From an uncultured Rhodospirillaceae bacterium (lineage in GTDB: Bacteria > Pseudomonadota > Alphaproteobacteria > MPNO01): a stretch of 6,672 nucleotides of DNA. A program made the position numbers and the translations under genes. Below, in pieces: positions 1 to 5,966 of this stretch (position 1 is its first letter; each line of letters starts with the position of its first letter). The notes beneath the pieces were generated by a model. It made no database searches. It was not told the DNA's origin and saw only the letters and a list, made by a program, of their open reading frames with translations. The stretch covers positions 1 through 6,672 of the forward strand of contig CALGIA010000279.1 of the NCBI GenBank assembly GCA_937916005.1, read 5' to 3'.

Positions 1-1590
1 CAGGCTGTAATACCGGCCCAGTTCGCCCAGCTCATAGGCGTAGTAGTGGCCGTCCACGGCGAAAAAATTCTTGAAAATCGATAGACATGTGTCCATCGGA
101 TCCCGACGGCAATGGATGATCCTTGCATTGGGCAGCATCAGCTTGATCATTCCGATCCAGCGGAAATTCTGCGGCATCTTATCCGTTACGAATTTCGCGT
201 CGCCCGCCTGTTTTCTGATCTTCTTGACGTATTTGTCACCGGCCCTGGAAAACCCGCCGGTGTCCGCCCCTTTGATCCTGTCCGCGAACGCCGCATCGCC
301 GGTCTTGCCGAAATCGGCTTCGATGGTTCGAATCAGATCATCCAGTTCACCCGCGCCATGGATTTGGGGGTGGCTCGCCAATATCTGCTCCACCAGCGAC
401 GTGCCCGACCGCGGCATTCCCAGGATGAAGATCGGCGTCTCATCGGACGTTCCCGACGCGGGATGATCGCTGAACAGTTTTTTGGTAAACAGGCCTTTCA
501 GATCATTGAATTGGGTCTCCACCTCCTTGATCGAAAAGTCGTAGCCGGTGCGTTTGATGGCGTTGCCCGTTGCGAAAAATTCAAAGGCTGCTTCATATTG
601 CTGCAAATCCTCCGACGCTTTTCCCAGGCCAAACGCCAGATGCATTCTTTGATCTTCGCTCAGGTCGGGCCGGGCCCATGCCGCTTCCATCGCCTTGAAA
701 TCGTGATCGCGCCCGGTAAATTTTTTGAGGCCTGCGATGTGCCGATGGGCTTCGGTTAAATCGGGCTCAATGGCCAGGGCTTTTCGATAACATTCAGCAG
801 CCTCATCCAGTTTGCCCAGTGACTGGACAATCGTGCCGAGATTGATCCATGCCTCGGCGTAATCCGGTTTCAGCGCGATCGCCTTGTGATAGCTGGCAAT
901 CCCTTCATCGTGACGGTTCAGATCAGATAGTGCGTTTCCCAAATTGCCATAGGCTTCGGCGTAATCCGGTTTCAGCGCGATTGCCTTGTGATAGCTGGCA
1001 ATCCCTTCATCGTGGCGCTTCAGATCACAGAATGCGTTTCCCAGATTGCTGTATGCTTCCACGTAATCCGGTTTCAGGGCGATCGCTCTGTCGCAGCTGA
1101 GCAGGGCGGCTTCGTATTGCTTCAAGGCGCGTAAGGCAATACCACGATTGTTGTACGCTTCCGCATAGTCCGATCTCAGGATGATCGCCCGGTCGTAGCT
1201 CGCAATCGCCGCTTCGTGACGCCCCAGGCCACGCAGCGCGTTCCCGCGATTGAAGCTCAAATAAGCCTGATCGGGGTTGAGCGCGATTGCCTTGTCGTAG
1301 CAGGCAATGGCCTCGTCGAAACGATTCAGACCGCATAACCCATGGCCCAGATTGCTGTAGGCCTCCGATATCCCGGGATTGATCGCAACCGCTTTTTCCA
1401 GGAACGCGACGGCGCGCTGCATATGGCCGGTCTGCAACGCGATCACCCCAAGCAGATGCAGGGCGTCAAAGTGATCTGGCTGGCGTTTAAGGATTTTCCG
1501 GCAGATTTCCCGGGCCCGTTCGAATTTTCCGGCCTGATAAAATGCGAGTCCCTGATCGAAATCCCCCTGCAGCCGGGATTTTTTCGGCAC
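1..1590 (-). CDS. TPR-repeat sulfotransferase, 3' end missing (runs off the left edge)
   Basis: Predicted PAPS-dependent sulfotransferase with an N-terminal protein-interaction domain; 530 codons lie in the window without a stop. Residues about 8-282 form eight 34-residue TPR units, with the consensus KPDYAEAYxNLGNAL seen repeatedly. A linker of about 100 residues follows, then the sulfotransferase domain. Its 5'-phosphosulfate loop is GMPRSGTS at 391-398, within IFILGMPRSGTSLVEQ. The 3'-phosphate motif is CRRDPMDTCLS at 494-504, with Arg496 and Ser504 the expected PAPS contacts. The family transfers sulfate from PAPS to a hydroxyl or amine; the acceptor is unknown. The GTG at 1590 is preferred because GAGGAG lies 9 nt upstream. 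An in-frame ATG at 1611 (7 codons longer, directly after an in-frame TGA) lacks a clear ribosome site. The gene follows the flavoprotein on the same strand and is probably co-transcribed. The TPRs suggest a cytoplasmic protein; no signal peptide is seen. The family is certain; the role is not. Confidence 0.93.
   Translation of the reverse strand, partial: MPKKSRLQGDFDQGLAFYQAGKFERAREICRKILKRQPDHFDALHLLGVIALQTGHMQRAVAFLEKAVAINPGISEAYSNLGHGLCGLNRFDEAIACYDKAIALNPDQAYLSFNRGNALRGLGRHEAAIASYDRAIILRSDYAEAYNNRGIALRALKQYEAALLSCDRAIALKPDYVEAYSNLGNAFCDLKRHDEGIASYHKAIALKPDYAEAYGNLGNALSDLNRHDEGIASYHKAIALKPDYAEAWINLGTIVQSLGKLDEAAECYRKALAIEPDLTEAHRHIAGLKKFTGRDHDFKAMEAAWARPDLSEDQRMHLAFGLGKASEDLQQYEAAFEFFATGNAIKRTGYDFSIKEVETQFNDLKGLFTKKLFSDHPASGTSDETPIFILGMPRSGTSLVEQILASHPQIHGAGELDDLIRTIEADFGKTGDAAFADRIKGADTGGFSRAGDKYVKKIRKQAGDAKFVTDKMPQNFRWIGMIKLMLPNARIIHCRRDPMDTCLSIFKNFFAVDGHYYAYELGELGRYYSL
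855..1058 (-). repeat. Two nearly identical 102-bp TPR-coding units
   Basis: Within the sulfotransferase gene, 855-956 and 957-1058 are adjacent units offset by exactly 102 bp, which is one 34-residue TPR. Hand alignment of 851-952 against 953-1054 gives about 11 mismatches in 102 positions. It includes an identical run of 32 nt (881-912 against 983-1014). The 102-bp register continues with weaker identity at 1065, 1167, 1269 and 1371. This is protein-repeat DNA with signs of recent duplication or conversion, not a separate element. Confidence 0.85.
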
Positions 1591-1605
1591 GATTACCTGC
1601 TCCTC
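1588..1605 (-). promoter_or_regulatory. Ribosome binding site deciding the sulfotransferase GTG start
   Basis: On the minus strand GAGGAG (1605-1600) lies 9 nt before GTG (1590-1588). The competing ATG at 1611-1609 is preceded by ACCTGTAATGACGA, with no purine-rich ribosome site. This favours the GTG, although annotation software that prefers ATG may choose 1611. Confidence 0.55.
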
Positions 1606-1636
1606 ACCCATTCGTCATTACAGGTATCATAATTGG

Positions 1637-3133
1637 TCACCTAAGTGCGGACTCCCGGGCGGACTCTGCGGCGGCATGACGCCCGGCAATCCGGCCCGAC
1701 GTGAAGGCCCATCCGATATGATGGCCGTGACCCTTGAGCATGAGGCCGCCCTGTCCCACGGAGCCGCAGGCATACAGCCCGGCGATAGGCCGGTCGCCGT
1801 CGCCCAGAACCTGCAATTGTTCGTTCACGGCCAGGCCGCCATCGGTCAGCACCACGTAACTCTTGGCCGGACCCAGCGCGTAAAACGGCGGCGTGGCCAA
1901 GGTTGTCGACTGATCGCCTCCATGGTCCTGCACGGCGTCCTGCAGGGTTTTTGGGTCCATGGAAAGTTTTTCCGCCAGTTCCGCCAGGGTGCCGGCCCTG
2001 TGAAAAAGGTCGGACCGGGTGCGGCGAAAATCGTCGAAATAGGCATAGGACACGCCGGGCGCCGTCGCGATAAAATTCGGCCAGGCGGAGAATGTTTCCG
2101 CCAGCGTGTTGTCCATGATCACGTATCCGATCTTGTCGGGCTCGGACGCTATGGAAAGCCCGAGCGTCGCCGGCGCGCCGGTGATGCGCTGCCCAAGCTT
2201 GTTGACCAGCACTGCGCCCTTGGCGAACAAGGACAGTTCGGGCGCCATGGAGGTCGTCGTGAAACCAAGCACAAAGGGCCGCAACAGGCGGTCGGGTAGA
2301 TATTGGAGGGAAAGGCGCATGATCTTTCCCAACAGGCGCGACGGCGGCAGCAGGCGTTCAAGGGACTCCCGTGGCGGCGGCACGAAGCGCAAGGTAGGGC
2401 CGGACAGCACGTCGCCATTCAGGACATGGGCACCCAGGGGAAACGCCATCTCGTGGCCGTCACCGGTGGCCGTCGGGTTCATGGCGTCGACCAGGGCTAC
2501 TTCCGGCGAAATGAAGCGGGCCTTGAGCTCGGGACTGGCGGCGTAATCGCCGCTGGCCAGCACCACAACGTTGGCCTGGAATTCCTGTTCCTCGCCATTG
2601 TCGGTGATGCAGGCCGCGCCCGTAACCCGGTCGCCATCCAGCATGAAGCGCCGGGCCTTCGTGCTTTGCCTTATGGAGACCCCGATTTTATCGGCCCGGA
2701 GACCGAGCTGGCGGATATAGGCGCGCGAGTTGGGCAGCACATTGTGCATGCGCGGCTTGCGATGGGGCGGCTCCGGCATGGGGCCGAAGAATTCGACGCC
2801 CAGCGCCATCAGCCAGCGCAACGTGTCTTCCGCATTATCGACAAACAGCCTGCGCAATATGGGATTATCCCGATCCGCCTGAGGACCGGAAAATTTTATC
2901 ATGTCCTCAAAATGCTCGTCGGGGCTGTCTTTGATCCCCCGGGCGAGCTGCTGGGGCGTGTTGGTGGCCGTGAAGGATCCGATCGACCAGGCGGTCGTGC
3001 CGCCGAGCTCCGCATTCTTTTCAATCAGGATGACTTTGGCGCCATTATCCGCCGCCTCGATAGCGGCCGCCAGGCCGGAGCCCCCGCCGCCAATGACCAG
3101 AACATCACAGGTCTCAATAGCCGGGTCGGTCAT
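1637..3133 (-). CDS. FAD-dependent oxidoreductase, fumarate reductase/KstD-like flavoprotein
   Basis: A 498-residue cytoplasmic flavoprotein of the FAD_binding_2 superfamily (fumarate reductase flavoprotein subunits, urocanate reductase, 3-ketosteroid dehydrogenases). The N-terminal dinucleotide fold is VLVIGGGGSGLAAAIEAA at about 11-28, with the acidic ribose-binding strand end LIEK at 36-39. GGTTAWS (44-50) is the usual second FAD contact, and NPTATGDGHEMA (219-230) is a conserved superfamily motif. The C-terminal FAD part is GLYACGSVGQGG (452-463), then LKGHGHHIGWAFTSGRIAG (466-484). That last stretch lacks the HGANRLGG form of fumarate reductases and the Tyr-Pro-Gly-Pro-Gly form of KstD, so the substrate is unclear. 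Family members add or remove hydrogen across C-C bonds next to a carbonyl. No heme motif, Tat signal or membrane segment is seen. The ATG at 3133 overlaps the upstream stop as ATGA and has AGGA 9 nt upstream, so coupling is likely. Family is secure; reaction direction and substrate are not. Confidence 0.93.
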   Translation of the reverse strand: MTDPAIETCDVLVIGGGGSGLAAAIEAADNGAKVILIEKNAELGGTTAWSIGSFTATNTPQQLARGIKDSPDEHFEDMIKFSGPQADRDNPILRRLFVDNAEDTLRWLMALGVEFFGPMPEPPHRKPRMHNVLPNSRAYIRQLGLRADKIGVSIRQSTKARRFMLDGDRVTGAACITDNGEEQEFQANVVVLASGDYAASPELKARFISPEVALVDAMNPTATGDGHEMAFPLGAHVLNGDVLSGPTLRFVPPPRESLERLLPPSRLLGKIMRLSLQYLPDRLLRPFVLGFTTTSMAPELSLFAKGAVLVNKLGQRITGAPATLGLSIASEPDKIGYVIMDNTLAETFSAWPNFIATAPGVSYAYFDDFRRTRSDLFHRAGTLAELAEKLSMDPKTLQDAVQDHGGDQSTTLATPPFYALGPAKSYVVLTDGGLAVNEQLQVLGDGDRPIAGLYACGSVGQGGLMLKGHGHHIGWAFTSGRIAGRHAAAESARESALR

Positions 3134-4143
3134 TTCAAGTTTTCCTGAGCCCGGTCCTGCAGCAGGACGATACGTCCCCGGGCCGTGCGGTCCTGTATGG
3201 CGCGCAGGGCGTCAACACATTGTCCGATGGGAAGGATTGTGGTGGGCGGCGGCTTTATTTTGCCGGCTTCATAAAGGGCATACAGTTCGTCGAAGCATTT
3301 TGCGGTAATATCCGGTCGCCGCTTGCGGTAATCGCCGATCTGCAGACCGCAGACATCAATATTCCTGACCAGAAGGTAGTTCGCCTTGATTGTCGGAATA
3401 CGCCCGGCGGCGAAACCGATCACCACCAGCCGGCCGCACCAGGCCAGCGCCCGGATGGCCGCATCGAATATGACGTCCCCAAGCGGATCGATAACGATGT
3501 CCGCGCCGCGCCCGTCGGTAACCGCATGGACCTGCGCGCGAAGGCTGTCATGGAGATCCGGGCGGCCGAGATCGATGATCGCATCGGCGCCGGCCTCGAT
3601 GGCGAGGTCGAATTTCTCCGGGTTGGAAACCCCCGCCAGAACATGGGCACCGAGCGCCTTGGCAAGCTGTATCGCGGCAAGCCCTACTCCCCCGGATGCG
3701 CCGAGCACCAGCACGGTCTCCCCGGGTTGATAGCGGCCCCGTTCGCACAGTGAAAACCAGGCCGTGTCATATATCAGCGCCATGGACGCGGCATCGACGA
3801 ACGACATTGAGGGTGGCAGAAGATGGCATTGGGTTGCGGGCACGGCAATCTGTTCGGCGTAACCCCCGCCCGGTTCGCACATGGCGACCACTCGGTCCCC
3901 GATGGCGAAACCGTCCACATCGTCGCCCATCCCCCGGACGATGCCCGCCGGCCCCTTGCCGGGGATATAGGGCAGCGACAGCCGCGATTGATGCTTTCCG
4001 CCGATCAACAGGGTATCGACATAGTTCGCCGCCGTGGCATGGATCTCGACCAGAAGCTCATTTGGGGCAGGTACGGGGTCGGGCGTCTCGCGGATCATCG
4101 CCTGTTCCAACGGCCCGAATTCATCGATGACAACGGCACGCAC
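3130..4143 (-). CDS. Zinc-free MDR superfamily oxidoreductase, NADPH:quinone reductase-like
   Basis: A 337-residue medium-chain dehydrogenase/reductase of the quinone oxidoreductase branch. The N-terminal GroES-like domain carries YIPGKGPAGIVRGMGDDVDG (59-78) and GDRV (82-85). The cofactor-binding Rossmann motif is VLVLGASGGVGLAAIQLAKA, with GASGGVG at 148-154. DRTARGRIVL near the C-terminus is typical of the family. The clustered cysteines of the structural-zinc loop of alcohol dehydrogenases are absent, which fits zinc-independent quinone or enoyl reductases. Such enzymes use NAD(P)H to reduce quinones, enones or enoyl thioesters; the substrate cannot be told here. The start is GTG at 4143, preceded by AGGGAG with about 9 nt spacing and by an in-frame TAA at 4164-4162. 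It lies 33 bp after the CoA ligase stop and overlaps the flavoprotein by 4 bp, so the three genes form an operon. Family assignment is firm. Confidence 0.93.
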   Translation of the reverse strand: MRAVVIDEFGPLEQAMIRETPDPVPAPNELLVEIHATAANYVDTLLIGGKHQSRLSLPYIPGKGPAGIVRGMGDDVDGFAIGDRVVAMCEPGGGYAEQIAVPATQCHLLPPSMSFVDAASMALIYDTAWFSLCERGRYQPGETVLVLGASGGVGLAAIQLAKALGAHVLAGVSNPEKFDLAIEAGADAIIDLGRPDLHDSLRAQVHAVTDGRGADIVIDPLGDVIFDAAIRALAWCGRLVVIGFAAGRIPTIKANYLLVRNIDVCGLQIGDYRKRRPDITAKCFDELYALYEAGKIKPPPTTILPIGQCVDALRAIQDRTARGRIVLLQDRAQENLK

Positions 4144-4157
4144 TGTTTCGTTCTCCC
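4143..4157 (-). promoter_or_regulatory. Ribosome binding site supporting the GTG start of the MDR gene
   Basis: The minus strand reads ACAGGGAGAACGAAACA directly before the GTG at 4143-4141, giving an AGGGAG ribosome site with about 9 nt spacing. An in-frame TAA lies just upstream, so no earlier start is possible. The GTG start is therefore well supported. Confidence 0.7.
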
Positions 4158-4161
4158 TGTT

Positions 4162-4191
4162 TTAAGCCGATTGATCCTAAGACGATTGATC
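4162..4191 (-). repeat. 15-bp imperfect tandem repeat duplicating the CoA-ligase stop codon
   Basis: On the minus strand 4191-4177 reads GATCAATCGTCTTAG and 4176-4162 reads GATCAATCGGCTTAA, 13 of 15 identical. The first copy encodes the last residues and stop (Asp-Gln-Ser-Ser-stop). The second would encode Asp-Gln-Ser-Ala-stop in the same frame. It looks like a small tandem duplication that left a back-up stop. Confidence 0.75.
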
Positions 4192-5895
4192 TGGCCGGAT
4201 GGCGACCGGCTCCACGTCCCCGTTTCTGATCCAATTCACGATATCGAGTTTCTGGATCTTGCCGTTGCTCATCAAGGGGATTTCGGGAAGCTCAAGAAAA
4301 TATTCCGGCATGTCATATCGGGACAGGCCGGATTCCGACAGATGATCAAGGATTTGTCCAACCGGCACGGCCGCGTCGGCGCGAAACATAATGGCCAGAC
4401 AAACCCGCTCCCCCAGGCGCGGATCGGGTATGGATATAACGGCGGCGCGCTCCACTTTGTCATGTAGCGTCGCCAGTTCCTCGATCCGCGCCGGGTTTAT
4501 GTTGTGCCCACCGCGAATGATGACTTCCTTCTTCCGACCGGTCAGCCGGAGATAGCCGTATTCGTCAACCCAGCCAAGGTCTCCGGTCATGAACCAGCCG
4601 ATGTCATTGAAACAGGATTCGGTGGCAATCTGATCGTCGAAATAACCCAGCATCAGGCTGGCGCCGCGCCCGCCCAGCTGTCCGATTTGTCCGATGGGAA
4701 CTTCGACGTTGTGATCTTCTTCGTCGAATATGCGGATTTCGTATCCCGGGCAGGCTTTCCCCGATGAGTCCATGATCAGCGCCAAATCGTCTCCCGGCAG
4801 CGTATATTGATGCCCGTTGGTTTCCGTCATTCCGTAACCGCTCTGCGCTTCGATCCCGAAGGGACGCAGATCCGCGATCACCTGGCCGGGGACCGCCGCC
4901 CCGGAGATCCGGAAGCCCGTGAGGCGGCCCAGGTCCGGCAGATTGCGGGCGCGCAATTCGGCCAGCAGATCGATGGCGTGGGTCGGTACGCCGACCAGAT
5001 AGCTGGTATCCGTCGCCAGCAACCGGTCGGCCAGGCTGTCGCCGCGCGTAATATCGTGAATCACATATTCCGCGCCGCCATATATTGCCGTCAGCAAGGA
5101 CCCAATGCCGAGATTGTGGCTGAAGGGGCTCAGCGAATAGACCACCGAGTCGATTCCGATATGCCAGTCGGTCGAGATGCCGCGCGCCGTTACCAGCAGC
5201 GTATTGTCGCTGTGCATGACCCCCTTGGGCACGCCCGTGGAGCCGGAGGTAAAGGCCATATAGATCACATTGTCGGGGTTGCTCACCGGCGCGGGGCAAC
5301 CGGATTTATCCGCCGCCGTGTTCAGGACAGTCTCGAATGGCGTCGTCATATCACCGGGCTGGAGGGGCATGAGACGATAGACATGGCGCATCGAACCGAG
5401 ATGCCCGATTTCCGCCTCTATATCTATTTGGCCGCCATCGGCGCCGAACCCTTTTTGATAGATCAGGACCGAGGCGCGCATGCGCTCCAGCAGGGTCACC
5501 ACTTGGGCGGCCGTATGGTTGCGGTGCGGCGACGGACAGCAAACCAGGCCGTTGCGCGAACAGGCCAGCAGGGCGACAACGGATTCCATGCGGTCCGGCA
5601 TCCAGAATGCGACGCGCTGCCCACTGACCAGGCCGCGACCGGCCATATCGGCGGCAAAGGAATCGACCGCTTCAATCAGGCCACGCCACGTCAGCCGCCG
5701 CGCCTGATCGCGCAGCGCATAGCCATCAGGGGACCGGTCCGCATGTCTTCGCGCGATCGCGTATATGGTTTCGTCCCGCCAATGACCCTGCCGGTGAAAT
5801 TCAGCAAGCGTTCCACTATTCAATAACGACAAAATATGGGACGTCATCTGACCTGTTTTCCGGGGCGCTGGTTGGCCGACATTCTGTGTACTCAT
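4177..5895 (-). CDS. AMP-forming acyl-CoA synthetase (class I adenylate-forming enzyme)
   Basis: Predicted to activate a carboxylic acid with ATP to the acyl-AMP and then the CoA thioester. It is 572 residues from the ATG at 5895. The core motifs occur in order. The P-loop TSGSTGVPKGVMH lies at about 214-226. Next come SGAAVPG and the acyl/AMP-site motif GYGMTETNG. TGDLGWVDEYGYLRLTGRKK and the hinge REVIIRGGHNINP-type region (here KKEVIIRGGHNINP) lie at about 434-465. The C-terminal NGKIQK (about 542-547) supplies the catalytic lysine. The MHSDNTL form after the P-loop recalls cyclohexanecarboxylate- and short-chain-CoA ligases rather than classic long-chain FadD, but the substrate is not certain. 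The open frame extends to an ATG at 6024, but those extra 43 residues are low in family character, overlap the divergent gene and lie upstream of the likely promoter. An ATG at 5847 (556 residues, with AGG nearby) is a second plausible start. First gene of the minus-strand operon. Confidence 0.93.
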   Translation of the reverse strand: MSTQNVGQPAPRKTGQMTSHILSLLNSGTLAEFHRQGHWRDETIYAIARRHADRSPDGYALRDQARRLTWRGLIEAVDSFAADMAGRGLVSGQRVAFWMPDRMESVVALLACSRNGLVCCPSPHRNHTAAQVVTLLERMRASVLIYQKGFGADGGQIDIEAEIGHLGSMRHVYRLMPLQPGDMTTPFETVLNTAADKSGCPAPVSNPDNVIYMAFTSGSTGVPKGVMHSDNTLLVTARGISTDWHIGIDSVVYSLSPFSHNLGIGSLLTAIYGGAEYVIHDITRGDSLADRLLATDTSYLVGVPTHAIDLLAELRARNLPDLGRLTGFRISGAAVPGQVIADLRPFGIEAQSGYGMTETNGHQYTLPGDDLALIMDSSGKACPGYEIRIFDEEDHNVEVPIGQIGQLGGRGASLMLGYFDDQIATESCFNDIGWFMTGDLGWVDEYGYLRLTGRKKEVIIRGGHNINPARIEELATLHDKVERAAVISIPDPRLGERVCLAIMFRADAAVPVGQILDHLSESGLSRYDMPEYFLELPEIPLMSNGKIQKLDIVNWIRNGDVEPVAIRPDQSS

Positions 5896-5929
5896 GCGGG
5901 ATAGGCTAAGGTAGGGTGGGGACGGCGGC

Positions 5930-5958
5930 AGTATCCTGAAATTCACGACAGTGGTCAA
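5930..5958 (-). promoter_or_regulatory. Putative sigma70 promoter of the CoA-ligase operon
   Basis: The minus strand holds TTGACC (5958-5953), a 17-nt spacer, then GATACT (5935-5930). This is a 5/6 match to the -35 and a 4/6 match to the -10 box at optimal spacing. Transcription would start near 5923, about 28 nt before the ATG at 5895, which argues against the upstream 6024 start. Found by eye, so experimental support is absent. Confidence 0.45.
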
Positions 5959-5964
5959 TGTGAC
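5954..5964. promoter_or_regulatory. Short palindrome GTCA-N3-TGAC over the -35 box
   Basis: GTCAATGTGAC is a perfect 4+3+4 inverted repeat. It overlaps the putative -35 box of the minus-strand operon and ends two bases before the divergent ATG at 5967. A regulator bound here could affect both genes. Four-base arms are short and could occur by chance. Confidence 0.2.
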
Positions 5965-5966
5965 GA

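Noticed and set aside
112..759. Plus-strand open frame of 215 codons
   Set aside because: Antisense to the sulfotransferase domain, whose P-loop and 3'-phosphate motifs are intact on the minus strand.
849..1100. Plus-strand open frame with a repeated peptide, looking like a repeat protein or CRISPR-like array
   Set aside because: The repeats are the antisense of 102-bp TPR units; there are no unique spacers, and the minus frame carries clear TPR and sulfotransferase motifs.
1025..1336. Minus-strand open frame of 103 codons
   Set aside because: It lies in a different frame of the TPR region and is rich in Arg, Ser and Gly with no domain; a shadow of the sulfotransferase gene.
1591..1636. Possible terminator between the flavoprotein and the sulfotransferase
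   Set aside because: No GC-rich hairpin followed by a T run was found on the minus strand; the gap is only 25-46 bp.
2303..3148. Plus-strand open frame of 281 codons
   Set aside because: Antisense to the flavoprotein; it has a composition typical of GC-rich shadow frames and no recognisable motif.
4807..5826. Plus-strand open frame of 339 codons
   Set aside because: Antisense to the CoA ligase core; no domain features, while the opposite strand encodes all the adenylation motifs.
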